Of a DNA stretch of 64,000 nucleotides, positions 27,203 to 34,619 are shown one piece after another (position 1 is the first letter of the stretch; the number at the start of each line of letters is the position of its first letter). The notes under the pieces were generated by a model, which was not told the origin of the DNA, searched no databases, and saw only the letters and a program-made list of their open reading frames with translations. This stretch comes from Bacillus gobiensis (lineage in GTDB: Bacteria; Bacillota; Bacilli; Bacillales; Bacillaceae). The stretch is taken from assembly GCF_001278705.1 (NCBI RefSeq), contig NZ_CP012600.1, forward strand, positions 1,798,190-1,862,189, in the 5' to 3' direction. The position numbers were made by a program, and so were the translations under genes.

Positions 27203-28138
27203 TTAATTTCTTAAATAGGAACTAATAACTCTTTGCCTATTTTTACACTCTTCGTTAGCACTATATATAATCCACATTTCTTTTGCTATAGCATGATGAC
27301 TCAAGTGCTCTCGCCTCTCCATTCTAAAAGTACAAAAATCATGTGCTTTATGAGCAAAGAGATCAATTAATTCAACCCTTGTATCATCATCCTCTGGTCT
27401 TCTAACTAATTCTGCTCTTGAAAAGTATTCACTATTTTCCTCAATATCTGACAGATTATCTGAAATAGTATCTGTATTTAAAGAGCTTTTTGTATTCCCT
27501 ACAGTAATTGTGACTTGCGCATTTACTCCATCAAATTTCTCAAAATTCGAGAGAATTGATCCAAGAGGTGATTTAAATTTATCGATTAGCCGTTGTGAAC
27601 TTTCGACTGTTTTCAAATCAGCAAATCTCAAATTAATTTTTCTGTACTCTGATGACTTTTTAGCCATCTCAAAAACATTCGGAGGACAAATTGGTCTCAA
27701 ATATATCGTTTCGTCTTCTGAATCCCAAAGTATATTTAGATATTCTTCAATGCCTTCTGGACCAAGACTGTACTTATTCCTTTGTAACATTAAAACATGA
27801 TTAACTTCATCATATAGTGCAGTAGCTTCTTCTCCGATAAACTCATCATCTTCTAGCTCTAAGGGTTCAACTTTGGTTGTGACCGTTGCTGTTGCTGGAA
27901 TAGTATCCCTAAGTCTTAGAAAATGCAAAAAATAAAATTTTAATTCGTCATCCCAATACGTATCATCTAGTCTAGCTTTTTCCTGACGATAATTAAACGT
28001 TCTTGCTTCTAATGATTTTTGTTTGGCTTTCCTCATCCACTGAGATAAGTCAAAAAGTCTATCCCTCTGTGCTTGTCTGTCATCTTTTTTTCTAAAAACT
28101 ACATGATAATATTCAAATCTTATTTTTTTCTGGTTCAT
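27203..28138 (-). CDS. Soluble RexA-like / DUF6731-like protein, candidate phage-exclusion sensor
   Basis: 311 residues, no signal or membrane helix. It starts MNQKKIRFEYYHVVFRKKDD and has a mixed middle (DSEDETIYLRPICPPNVFEM, INLRFADLKTV). Near the C-terminus it reads HLSHHAIAKEMWIIYSANEE. From memory, lambda RexA ends with a similar run (HLS...EIAEEMAYCYA), and the early beta-strand start is also reminiscent. This is a weak, remembered resemblance, not an alignment. GGGGGTGTAAA precedes the ATG. The unit sits between two terminators, and a 16-base palindrome lies about 50 bases upstream. It is not a standard phage assembly gene. Confidence 0.55.
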   Translation of the reverse strand: MNQKKIRFEYYHVVFRKKDDRQAQRDRLFDLSQWMRKAKQKSLEARTFNYRQEKARLDDTYWDDELKFYFLHFLRLRDTIPATATVTTKVEPLELEDDEFIGEEATALYDEVNHVLMLQRNKYSLGPEGIEEYLNILWDSEDETIYLRPICPPNVFEMAKKSSEYRKINLRFADLKTVESSQRLIDKFKSPLGSILSNFEKFDGVNAQVTITVGNTKSSLNTDTISDNLSDIEENSEYFSRAELVRRPEDDDTRVELIDLFAHKAHDFCTFRMERREHLSHHAIAKEMWIIYSANEECKNRQRVISSYLRN

Positions 28139-28188
28139 TTTACACCCCCGCCTAATTATCAGCTAAAATTGGAGTAAATGGAACTATT

Positions 28189-28204
28189 TTCGACATTTGT
28201 CGAA
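28189..28204. promoter_or_regulatory. Perfect palindrome upstream of the RexA-like gene
   Basis: TTCGACA-TT-TGTCGAA is a perfect 7-base dyad with a 2-base centre, about 50 bases ahead of the start codon. The size fits a dimeric regulator site. No other copy was noticed in the window. Confidence 0.4.
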
Positions 28205-28280
28205 CGATTTTCATGAGTGATATGACCTGCAATATGTTCTTAGCCAGCCGCAAGGTTGGCTCTTTTTTCGCACAAATAAA

Positions 28281-28307
28281 CAGGGAAGCAGGAATAACCT
28301 GCCTCCC
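28281..28307 (-). terminator. Terminator after the phage late regulator
   Basis: On the minus strand GGGAGGCAGG pairs with CCTGCTTCCC around TTATT, followed by TGTTTATTTG. It separates the regulator gene from the RexA/RexB-like unit. Confidence 0.7.
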
Positions 28308-28324
28308 CGAACCCGCCTTTCATT

Positions 28325-28783
28325 TTACACTGCCTGGTGATGATGCCGCAATTTTGTCCCTTCTGTCCCATTTGTAACATTTGGAACATATTCTGTTAGC
28401 TGATCGACAATTGAATCTTTCAATCTGCCAATATGTGAATGTGATAACCCCATATGCATAGCAATCCACCTATAACTTTTCCCCTCAAGCAACCAGTGCA
28501 GCACCTCGATTTCCCGTTCTTCTTTAATGGCCGGCAGACGGTCCTGAATCACTTTCACCTTCTCCTCATACTGGGCTACTTTCTTGAACCGTTTTTCACG
28601 CCTGACGACCTCTCTAAAGACAGGATCGCTTGTGGTACCCTGTGGCTTAGGCTGTCCTGATTCTATGCCATATTGAGCCGTTAAGCCCTCTCCTGCGTCA
28701 TTCATGGAGTCTCTTAATATCTTAATGCTGTTGATCATCCAGCTGTAATCTTTTAATATCTTCTCGATTTGTTGTCTATTCAT
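28325..28783 (-). CDS. Sigma-like HTH phage regulator (late gene activator candidate)
   Basis: 152 residues. The C-terminal part (about 90-140) is a sigma-region-4-like helix-turn-helix: EIEVLHWLLEGKSYRWIAMHMGLSHSHIGRL in two pieces. The N-terminal half is helical and charged. The position just upstream of the terminase operon fits PBSX Xpf or ArpU/RinA-type late regulators. The exact family is not certain. Confidence 0.72.
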   Translation of the reverse strand: MNRQQIEKILKDYSWMINSIKILRDSMNDAGEGLTAQYGIESGQPKPQGTTSDPVFREVVRREKRFKKVAQYEEKVKVIQDRLPAIKEEREIEVLHWLLEGKSYRWIAMHMGLSHSHIGRLKDSIVDQLTEYVPNVTNGTEGTKLRHHHQAV

Positions 28784-28803
28784 GACTCTGCCCCCTATTA
28801 TCG

Positions 28804-28986
28804 TTATTTTACCCTGTAAGCTCCTCCACGCTTTCGAGAAAGTATTTGTCTATCAACGCCCATCAAATCCCTGAGATCACGTTCAGAAAGATTCTCATCA
28901 CGTTTTTTCGATACTTCTCGTTTCTTCACTGGCTTTTGCCTATTCGCCATCTGATATTTTTCTAATTCCTCCTGCAGCGTCCCCAT
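28804..28986 (-). CDS. Small basic phage protein, unknown function
   Basis: 60 residues, rich in Lys and Arg, with KKREVSKKRDENLSERDLRD and GVDRQILSRKRGGAYR. The GGGGGTTAATT site precedes the ATG, which supports translation. It may bind nucleic acid by composition, but I recognise no domain. Confidence 0.6.
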   Translation of the reverse strand: MGTLQEELEKYQMANRQKPVKKREVSKKRDENLSERDLRDLMGVDRQILSRKRGGAYRVK

Positions 28987-29005
28987 AATTAACCCCCGAT
29001 CAAAT

Positions 29006-29053
29006 AAAAAAAGGACACCAATCCAAGCACTAAAAGTGCAAAGATCAGTGTCC
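29006..29053 (-). terminator. Terminator with nested stem
   Basis: On the minus strand GGACAC...GTGTCC encloses a GCACT-TTT-AGTGC stem and is followed by seven T residues. It separates the 62-aa membrane gene from the next small gene. Confidence 0.75.
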
Positions 29054-29082
29054 TCCAGTTAGCTGGTAGAACTTTATGTTTT

Positions 29083-29271
29083 TTATTTTTGTTTCTGATT
29101 GCGGCGTAATTTTAAACCAGTACTAAAAACTACACTAAAACCTATAGAATAGATTAAACTTTTAACAATATCATCACTTTCCAGACTCCCATCAAAAATA
29201 TAAAAGAAGAGCATTGAAATTATAAAAATACCAACAAGTAAAACCATTCCTAATTTTATATAACTATTCAT
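29083..29271 (-). CDS. Small two-helix membrane protein
   Basis: 62 residues with helices at about 6-26 and 38-54 and a basic end (KLRRNQKQK). AAAGGAGAAGCAA precedes the ATG. It lies just downstream of the secreted Cys-rich precursor gene, past a terminator. It might be an immunity or release partner for that peptide, or an unrelated phage gene; the sequence does not decide. Confidence 0.6.
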   Translation of the reverse strand: MNSYIKLGMVLLVGIFIISMLFFYIFDGSLESDDIVKSLIYSIGFSVVFSTGLKLRRNQKQK

Positions 29272-29300
29272 TTGCTTCTCCTTTCTAGCAGGAATAAAAA

Positions 29301-29325
29301 GCTATCAGTTTATTTTACTGATAGC
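29301..29325 (-). terminator. Terminator after the Cys-rich precursor gene
   Basis: GCTATCAG (29301-29308) pairs with CTGATAGC (29318-29325). On the minus strand the stem is followed by TTTTTATTCC. It lies a few bases after the stop codon. Confidence 0.8.
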
Positions 29326-29336
29326 CTTTTAAAAAG

Positions 29337-30110
29337 TCATGGGCAAATTCGATCAGTAGCTTCGATACATCCTACTGCAAATATCAATGAACACATAAAA
29401 TTACATCCGAGTTCTGGCATTTCAAAATTCTTTATTGCATCCCAAACGCAAACATAATAGCAAGCCCAAAAACCTGTTGCACCACACAGTAAACCGACAC
29501 CAACCTCACAACTTCCATAGCCTTGTGTGCTTACATCTCCATTACTTTTTGATTCTTCTAATTGCTTTGTGAATTCTTTACTAGTTACTTTTTCACCAGT
29601 GGAAGTTGTAATCATATGATCACGATCGACAACGAAATCAGTAAGGGTTTTTCCATTAGCAACAATTTTCAGATTCTTTTTATCATTATCATGAGCAACA
29701 TAAATCTTCTTTTCTAGTTTGATTTCCTTTGTTTTTAAATCAACACCATATTGAACTACAGCTAGATTCTTATTTGATTCCCTTGAAGGAATGTTTACAA
29801 TTCCCGTACCATCTTCAAGAATTTCAACTCTAATCAATTTTTGATTAACTTTTTGAATTTCATTTTTTTTGGTTGCTTTAAATTGTTTAGAAGAGAATAC
29901 AATCTGTTTGGCTTTAGAGATATCCTCCTTTGAACCTTTTGAATCAGGTAAATCTTCTCCATTAGGCAAAGCTTTTCCGCAGGTTGGACAATTGGCAGAT
30001 TCATCAACTTTGGAACTCTCAGCTTGAACACTTAAGCTCGGCATTACTGAAACTAGTAATGCCATAAATGACAGAGCTACAATCTTCATTCTTTTTCTGA
30101 ATATTGACAT
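29337..30110 (-). CDS. Secreted precursor with Cys-rich C-terminal peptide, halocin C8-like bacteriocin candidate
   Basis: 257 residues. A Sec signal peptide (MSIFRKRMKIVALSFMALL, cleavage likely after SVQA) is followed by CPTCGKALPNGE and a charged domain of about 160 residues. Then, after GDVSTQGYG, comes a hydrophobic tail of about 60 residues with eight Cys. The order of a soluble N-domain followed by a small hydrophobic Cys-rich C-terminal peptide matches halocin C8-like precursors, where the N-part gives immunity and the C-part is the bacteriocin. The AAAGGAGGTTGAGGAT site precedes the ATG. It has its own terminators on both sides and is not part of phage assembly. The family call is from pattern memory. 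Confidence 0.55.
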   Translation of the reverse strand: MSIFRKRMKIVALSFMALLVSVMPSLSVQAESSKVDESANCPTCGKALPNGEDLPDSKGSKEDISKAKQIVFSSKQFKATKKNEIQKVNQKLIRVEILEDGTGIVNIPSRESNKNLAVVQYGVDLKTKEIKLEKKIYVAHDNDKKNLKIVANGKTLTDFVVDRDHMITTSTGEKVTSKEFTKQLEESKSNGDVSTQGYGSCEVGVGLLCGATGFWACYYVCVWDAIKNFEMPELGCNFMCSLIFAVGCIEATDRICP

Positions 30111-30198
30111 ATCCTCAACCTCCTTTTTTTATACATTTTTCATGTTAACATACAAAAAAAGGTAAAAAAAGAAATGATGTGTTCATTATATGATTGGA

Positions 30199-30247
30199 TT
30201 TATTTCATATTCCACCTTAAATTATTTTAGGTGGAATATGAAATAAA
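30199..30247. terminator. Long symmetric terminator after the XtrA-like gene
   Basis: A perfect 19-base stem (30199-30217 with 30229-30247; core ATTCCACCT/AGGTGGAAT) around an 11-base AT loop, touching the stop codon of the XtrA-like gene. AT-rich flanks allow it to work both ways. Confidence 0.85.
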
Positions 30248-30248
30248 A

Positions 30249-30449
30249 TTAAAACTCTTCCCCTTCGTCAAACTTAACGCGTTTCACCTTACCCTGGTGA
30301 GTAATGATCTTCGTCTCACCATGTGGGGGAAGCTTGGTCATTTTTGCGGTTCCTTTGCATACAACAATTGCAAAGTTTCCCTGCTCTTCCATCATATCAA
30401 CTTCTAGTTTCATTGTACTAGGATCAATTTTCAATTCTTTCAGTCTCAT
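30249..30449 (-). CDS. XtrA/YqaO-like phage protein
   Basis: 66 residues with KLEVDMMEEQGNFAIVVCKG and LPPHGETKIITHQGKVKRVKF. Size, position between replication and late genes, and sequence pattern recall XtrA of PBSX and YqaO of skin. Its function is unknown. A TAGGAGGGG-type site precedes the ATG. Confidence 0.65.
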   Translation of the reverse strand: MRLKELKIDPSTMKLEVDMMEEQGNFAIVVCKGTAKMTKLPPHGETKIITHQGKVKRVKFDEGEEF

Positions 30450-30685
30450 AATGTTCCCCTCCTAATAAATGGCCAAAAGTCGATACTCATGCTGGTTTCA
30501 ATAGCCCCCAACGTATCTGTTCTTCCACATCACCGGTCGATCACATCATTGATTCGAATAACCATTTTATATCTCTCTTGCTTGTCCATACCCCCTGACT
30601 CCTTTATTTTTTTACGGAATTTTTCGTATATAAAACCTCTCCTTAGTCAAAGCTTAATTTAGATAATACGAGGAGCATTTTAAAG

Positions 30686-31165
30686 ATGAACAATTTATTG
30701 GATAAATTAGATTTAACTTCAAAAGGACTATGGTTTCCTATCGTTGTAACCATTTTGTTATTTATAACTGTTTTAATCGTTCCTAAAAAACATATTACCT
30801 GGAGAGAAGTATACATCACGTTTGGTATTTTGGGGTTTGCTACCTGGCTAAGTGATACTTTAGTTGCTAGAGTATTTGACCTTATCCATTTAGGTAATCC
30901 AAAGGAAGCTGGAATAGGCGATATACTATCCTACACCTTTATACCAACTTCACTGGGTGTATTGTTTTTTAATTTCTTTACTAAGAAAAACAAATGGAAA
31001 TTGACAATATTTTTTACAGTACTCTCCCTATTAGTTGATATTGGAATGCAATTATCCGGGTATATGGCGTACAACGGCTGGAATTTAATTTATTCAATTA
31101 TATTTTATCTCTTTGCCTTTAGATTTCTATTACCATTTCACATTAGACTTATTAGAGGAAACTGA
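30686..31165 (+). CDS. CBO0543-like multi-helix membrane protein
   Basis: 159 residues with about five helices, and motifs seen in the CBO0543 group: EVYITFGILGFATWLSDTLV and GWNLIYSIIFYLFAF. GAGGAG lies 13 bases before the ATG. It is on the plus strand against the direction of the phage early operon, so it must have its own promoter and is probably expressed in the lysogen. The function of the family is unknown. Confidence 0.7.
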   Translation: MNNLLDKLDLTSKGLWFPIVVTILLFITVLIVPKKHITWREVYITFGILGFATWLSDTLVARVFDLIHLGNPKEAGIGDILSYTFIPTSLGVLFFNFFTKKNKWKLTIFFTVLSLLVDIGMQLSGYMAYNGWNLIYSIIFYLFAFRFLLPFHIRLIRGN

Positions 31166-31172
31166 AGTACTT

Positions 31173-31430
31173 TCATCCAATCAACCCCGGCAGCAAAACA
31201 ACAATCCCAAATAGCAAAACGACCCCAGCCCCAGCGAATGCTGCCGTCAAAGCCTTTTCCCGTTTCGCCATTACCACACCATTAGTCACAACGAAATCTT
31301 TGTTTCGTTCAGCTAGAGCCACGATATATTCAGCTGGCACCTTATATTTCTTAGCCAGATAATCCACCGTCAGCACCTGATTTTTCGATGCCAGGACACT
31401 ATGCAGAATTTGCGTTTGCAAAGACATCAT
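31173..31430 (-). CDS. Small phage protein with C-terminal membrane helix
   Basis: 85 residues. The first half is helical with a winged-helix-like stretch (VLTVDYLAKKYKVPAEYIVALAER in pieces). The last 25 residues are a membrane helix (FAGAGVVLLFGIVVLLPGL). Its ATG overlaps the stop of the gene upstream (ATGA-type), so it belongs to the early operon. Function unknown. Confidence 0.65.
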   Translation of the reverse strand: MMSLQTQILHSVLASKNQVLTVDYLAKKYKVPAEYIVALAERNKDFVVTNGVVMAKREKALTAAFAGAGVVLLFGIVVLLPGLIG

Positions 31431-31675
31431 TCGGGATCACCTGCCAGTGCTTTTAGTGCAACTTTGTACATTTGATCTGCACTATGGATCGATGGATTTG
31501 TTGTAATGTCAATCAAAGCTTTATAATAGCGTTCATTTTCTACGTTAACAGTCTTTTCAGCTTGCTCTATGAGATAATCAAATGACTCCTTCCTTATTTC
31601 CACGATGTACGTATCCTCAAATATCGTTGTACGTATGCTGGCTTCATTCACAATTTCCTGTAATTTATCCTCCAT
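31427..31675 (-). CDS. Small acidic phage protein, unknown function
   Basis: 82 residues from the ATG at 31675, which follows GGAGGTACTT; the TTG 12 bases upstream overlaps the site. Mostly helical, acidic, with KESFDYLIEQAEKTVNVENERYY. I recognise no domain. It is coupled to the next gene by overlap. Confidence 0.6.
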   Translation of the reverse strand: MEDKLQEIVNEASIRTTIFEDTYIVEIRKESFDYLIEQAEKTVNVENERYYKALIDITTNPSIHSADQMYKVALKALAGDPE

Positions 31676-31753
31676 AAGTACCTCCAAATTGGATCAGAAC
31701 CCTGTTACAATGAACTTCCTACCCGCTATAGTCCGGGCTCTGCTCGGGCTTTT

Positions 31754-31915
31754 TTATTTTTTTGACCAAATTTTTTGCTCAATCATGTCTAACGGCTTCG
31801 GCTTTTCCTCTGGAATTATCGGATGCTTGGCTATGTACGCCAGCCGTTCCTTTTCACTCATTTTCCATGTAATAACCTCGCCCGGAAGCTGATCATTTCT
31901 ATTTTTTGTACTCAT
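31754..31915 (-). CDS. Small phage protein (53 aa), unknown function
   Basis: ATG at 31915 overlaps the stop of the RusA gene (ATGA), a strong sign of coupled translation. The product starts MSTKNRNDQLPGEVITWKMS and includes KHPIIPEEKPKPLDMIEQK. Proline-rich and charged; no domain recognised. It ends in an A-rich run followed by a GC-rich hairpin. Confidence 0.65.
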   Translation of the reverse strand: MSTKNRNDQLPGEVITWKMSEKERLAYIAKHPIIPEEKPKPLDMIEQKIWSKK

Positions 31916-32316
31916 GCCGCAACCTCCTTCACTAAGACTTCAATACCAGGTGATTCCGCATAAACCTTGTAAACTGTCATACTGGCAACCTGGTTATCAT
32001 CTGTCCAGATCAATTGATTAAGAGAGTCAAACAAACCCTTGGTTAAATTATCAATATCAGGCTTTTTACAATGACGAGTGCCGACGGCTTCTGCTTTCTT
32101 TTTGCCGCTCCAACTAGCCGGGATTGGCATGTTAAACCATATTTCCACATGAACCGGACCCGTAAAGAGCTTGTGCCCTTTCAGTTGCTGTTTCAACTGC
32201 CACTGGATAGCGCTTTTGTAAGCTAAGTACCTTTGAGCATTTTTATCTTTGAATTTGCCTTTATGTGTCATGCGAACGGCTCCCATCGGCACGATTGGAA
32301 TGGTGAATTTGTTCAC
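31912..32316 (-). CDS. RusA-type Holliday junction resolvase
   Basis: 134 residues. The family signature CKKPDIDNLTKGLFDSLNQL with WTDDNQV is intact, including the aspartates that bind Mg. RusA cuts four-way junctions made in phage recombination and replication and so works with the RecT/nuclease pair upstream. It corresponds in place and type to YqaN of skin. It is coupled by overlap on both sides. Confidence 0.93.
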   Translation of the reverse strand: MNKFTIPIVPMGAVRMTHKGKFKDKNAQRYLAYKSAIQWQLKQQLKGHKLFTGPVHVEIWFNMPIPASWSGKKKAEAVGTRHCKKPDIDNLTKGLFDSLNQLIWTDDNQVASMTVYKVYAESPGIEVLVKEVAA

Positions 32317-32537
32317 TCCACCGCCTCCTGTAGATATCCAAAAATGCTGCCTTTTCTTCCTGATAATTTTCCTGTATCCAGCCTGTCATAGATCAAGATG
32401 AATACATCCCTCGTCGATCTGCCCATTAACTTGGCAATCGTGTCGAGTGGTGCCCCATCTTTCCAAAGCTTATCGACCTCTTTGACCTGTTCCTCTCTCC
32501 ACGCAAAATCCGCGTTTTCTAAGGCGATATAGAGCAT
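32313..32537 (-). CDS. Small HTH-like phage protein
   Basis: 74 residues with a likely helix-turn-helix: VDKLWKDGAPLDTIAKLMGR followed by STRDVFILIYDR. It resembles small MarR/resolvase-type HTH genes of early phage operons. Start and stop overlap both neighbours (TAATG upstream, ATGA downstream). Confidence 0.65.
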   Translation of the reverse strand: MLYIALENADFAWREEQVKEVDKLWKDGAPLDTIAKLMGRSTRDVFILIYDRLDTGKLSGRKGSIFGYLQEAVE

Positions 32538-32704
32538 TAAGCACTTTCCTTTCTCGCTGATTCAATTTCATCTATTTTCGCTTTCAACTGGTCAATGATT
32601 GGCTGCAGGTCCGTTTCTGTTGAGCAATTGGGGCAAGGAATAAACCGAACCCCAAAAGACAGCTGCTCGATAATTTTCTTTTCTCCGTTGCATAGTTCAC
32701 ACAC
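32537..32704 (-). CDS. Small zinc-ribbon phage protein (55 aa)
   Basis: Starts at a GTG at 32704, inside the end of the DnaC-like gene and eight bases after GGAGGGG, and stops at 32537 in a TAATG overlap. The product has CELCNGEKK and CPNCSTETD, two CxxC knuckles that would bind one zinc, then a helical tail. Coupling on both sides and the zinc motif make it a real gene. Confidence 0.75.
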   Translation of the reverse strand: MCELCNGEKKIIEQLSFGVRFIPCPNCSTETDLQPIIDQLKAKIDEIESARKESA

Positions 32705-33515
32705 TCTCTTTCCCCTCCTTCAAAAAGTGTCGTTTTCGGTAATCAGATCCGTTCATAATAACCGGCGTCGTGTTCTCCATGATCCTTGAGAATAGCCTCG
32801 CTCTATCTCTAGTTGCTTCGAAATCATCAGATTGCAAATTCGTGGTGAACACATTGTGTTTTCCAGAGCGTTGGTCCAGCAGTTCAAAGAGCTTTTGCGC
32901 TGACCATCCGTTTAAATCTCCTTCAGCTCCGATATCATCAAAAACAACCAAATCAGCAGCATACAGGGCTTTTACGAGTTGCTCTTCCGTTACCTCTGAA
33001 TGATTGTTATATGTTCCCCTGATCTTTGTCAGAAGCTTCGGAATGGAGATGAAAATGGAACTATACCCCCGAGCCACCAGTGCTTTTGAAATCGATATGG
33101 ACAGGTGGCTTTTCCCGGTTCCGAAAGTTCCTTGGAAAAAGAGGTTGGACGGCTGTTTAAGATCAAACTCTTTTACAAAATCCACTGCTGTTTTGAATGC
33201 CTCTGGAAACTTTAATTGGTCGAATGTCTTGAAATTTGCTTGTTCCAGTGATTTATTCACTAAGCTGTAATCCTTAAAAATCCGTTTCATCCTGGCTTGA
33301 TCAGCTTCTTTTTGCTCTTGCTTCACTATTTCATATACCGGGCAATCGCAGCCAATCTTACTGGACACCGTTTTTCCTTTGCTTGGCCCTATCGCAATGA
33401 CCGTTGTAAATTCCTTTACGATTTCACCACACCCCGGACATTTATACTGATTAGTGATCTTAGAATCCGTATTCGTATTTGCTCCCTTCTTGAGAGCTTC
33501 CCGGAAGCTTTTCAA
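32697..33515 (-). CDS. DnaC/DnaI-like helicase loader (AAA+ ATPase)
   Basis: 272 residues. An N-terminal zinc-binding part has CPGCG and GCDCPV. Walker A is GTFGTGKS at about 129-136, Walker B is DLVVFDDIGAE and sensor I is NVFTTNLQSDDF. It loads the replicative helicase at the phage origin. It starts at a TTG nine bases after AAAGGAGG. It corresponds to YqaM of skin and XkdC of PBSX and follows the DnaD-like initiator, as in those elements. Confidence 0.93.
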   Translation of the reverse strand: MKSFREALKKGANTNTDSKITNQYKCPGCGEIVKEFTTVIAIGPSKGKTVSSKIGCDCPVYEIVKQEQKEADQARMKRIFKDYSLVNKSLEQANFKTFDQLKFPEAFKTAVDFVKEFDLKQPSNLFFQGTFGTGKSHLSISISKALVARGYSSIFISIPKLLTKIRGTYNNHSEVTEEQLVKALYAADLVVFDDIGAEGDLNGWSAQKLFELLDQRSGKHNVFTTNLQSDDFEATRDRARLFSRIMENTTPVIMNGSDYRKRHFLKEGKESV

Positions 33516-34446
33516 ATGTGCCGCCTCCTTTGTTTTTCAGTTTCATCAAGCCTCGCCGCGCTTCATGTTCATTCGTATTTCGCATGATGCCGAGAGTATA
33601 GCTTTCTTTTTTGTCATCGTGCTGCTCAACATGCTTCCACATGGCGTAATGAATCTGGTTGGCCGAGTATTTGTGAATCTTCTCAATGAATTTCACCAAG
33701 ATGTTGGCCGATACCGTGCAAGTTGATCTGGTCAGTCGAATGCAATCAAAATATGAAACTATAATCTTTAAATTGGCCCCCTGTGGCAGAGCGTTGGTTT
33801 GCGAAGCAAAATCAACAAAGGTTTTAATATCCTCGATCGAGCTCAAATTTTTGTTTTTCACTGGAGCATCGACGATATATTCTTTTAATGTTTTATTGAT
33901 GTTTATAATGCTGTTTATAAATGCTGTTATACTAATAAGATGTCCTTTCTCATGTCCCTCCTCTTGTCCCTTCTCATGTCCCTTGTTAATTTTCACATCA
34001 TCTTCAACACTTGTTATATCAATGATCTCTGGAATATCCTCATGTCCATTGCCATTGTTTTTCATATCATCCTCATGTCCCTTCTCTTGTCCCTTAATTG
34101 AATCTTTTTTCTTGTAAAAAGTTAGGTTTTGAAGATTTTCGTAATCAACAATTGTGATCAAGGTTCCTCGTTTCTGAAGCAATGTTTCCTTGGTGATGTA
34201 TTCTTCTTTCTCCAATCTTTTTAAAGAGAATGAAATCTCTTTTCTCGTCCAACCAAGTTCTTCTGATAAGTGAGTAATTTTGATTATCGTTTTCCCTTTT
34301 GATAATTCCGCCTTATCCCTGTATTCAGCCCTTGACAATAGGTACTGGTAAAGCATTTGATCCCTAACATATTTGAAGCGTAATCGGGGCTGGATCACGA
34401 ACCCCGACGCCTGTATTCCACTTTCCATGCCCCGATCTCTCCTCAT
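33460..34446 (-). CDS. DnaD-like replication initiator with internal repeats
   Basis: 328 residues. The first about 110 form winged-helix domains (KITHLSEELGWTRKEISFSL). The middle has a four-residue repeat, GHEK/GQEE type (about residues 120-170), encoded by 12-base DNA repeats. The C-terminal domain (about 205-300) is DnaD/DnaB_2-like with CTVSANILVKFIEKIHKYSA and IHYAMWKHVEQ. It resembles YqaL and XkdB. Proteins of this group open the phage origin and recruit the helicase loader, which is the next gene. Confidence 0.83.
   Translation of the reverse strand: MRRDRGMESGIQASGFVIQPRLRFKYVRDQMLYQYLLSRAEYRDKAELSKGKTIIKITHLSEELGWTRKEISFSLKRLEKEEYITKETLLQKRGTLITIVDYENLQNLTFYKKKDSIKGQEKGHEDDMKNNGNGHEDIPEIIDITSVEDDVKINKGHEKGQEEGHEKGHLISITAFINSIININKTLKEYIVDAPVKNKNLSSIEDIKTFVDFASQTNALPQGANLKIIVSYFDCIRLTRSTCTVSANILVKFIEKIHKYSANQIHYAMWKHVEQHDDKKESYTLGIMRNTNEHEARRGLMKLKNKGGGTFEKLPGSSQEGSKYEYGF
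33940..34098. repeat. 12-base repeats inside the initiator gene, candidate replication origin iterons
   Basis: Four tandem 12-mers begin at 33940, 33952, 33964 and 33976 (plus strand type ATGTCCCTTCTC). A further single copy begins at 34042 and two tandem copies at 34075 and 34087. They encode the GHEK-like protein repeat. Iterons within the initiator gene are a known origin design in lambda and in many Gram-positive phages, so this is the best origin candidate here. Confidence 0.5.
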
Positions 34447-34619
34447 TTCTTTTTACAAATCGCCGTCATGCCCTCAATTCGTACCAGCTGCAGACCGGGC
34501 TCATTCTTGTTGAGATAACCTTGTATGTACGCCCGGAATAGCTTTTTCCTTTCGTGATAACCTTCAGTTAGCCAAACGTAACAGTATGGGATTGGGACTG
34601 TTTCTAGTTCTTCTTTCAT
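34443..34619 (-). CDS. Small phage protein (58 aa), unknown function
   Basis: Starts at an ATG at 34619 that overlaps the stop of the nuclease gene (ATGA) and ends in another ATGA overlap with the initiator gene. The product contains IPYCYVWLTEGYHERKKLF and LQLVRIEGMTAICKKK. No domain is recognised. Two-sided overlap supports it as an expressed gene. Confidence 0.7.
   Translation of the reverse strand: MKEELETVPIPYCYVWLTEGYHERKKLFRAYIQGYLNKNEPGLQLVRIEGMTAICKKK

Noticed and set aside
28241-28267. Hairpin AGCCAGCC-GCAA-GGTTGGCT with T-run on the plus strand
   Set aside because: Looks like a terminator, but no plus-strand gene or convincing promoter precedes it; the TTGTCG upstream belongs to the palindrome at 28189-28204.
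33004-33587. Plus-strand frames of about 90 codons opposite the helicase loader
   Set aside because: Mirror frames of the DnaC-like gene without start signals.
33940-34098. Possible CRISPR array from short regular repeats
   Set aside because: Repeats are only 12 bases, abut without unique spacers, lie inside a coding frame and have no cas genes nearby.
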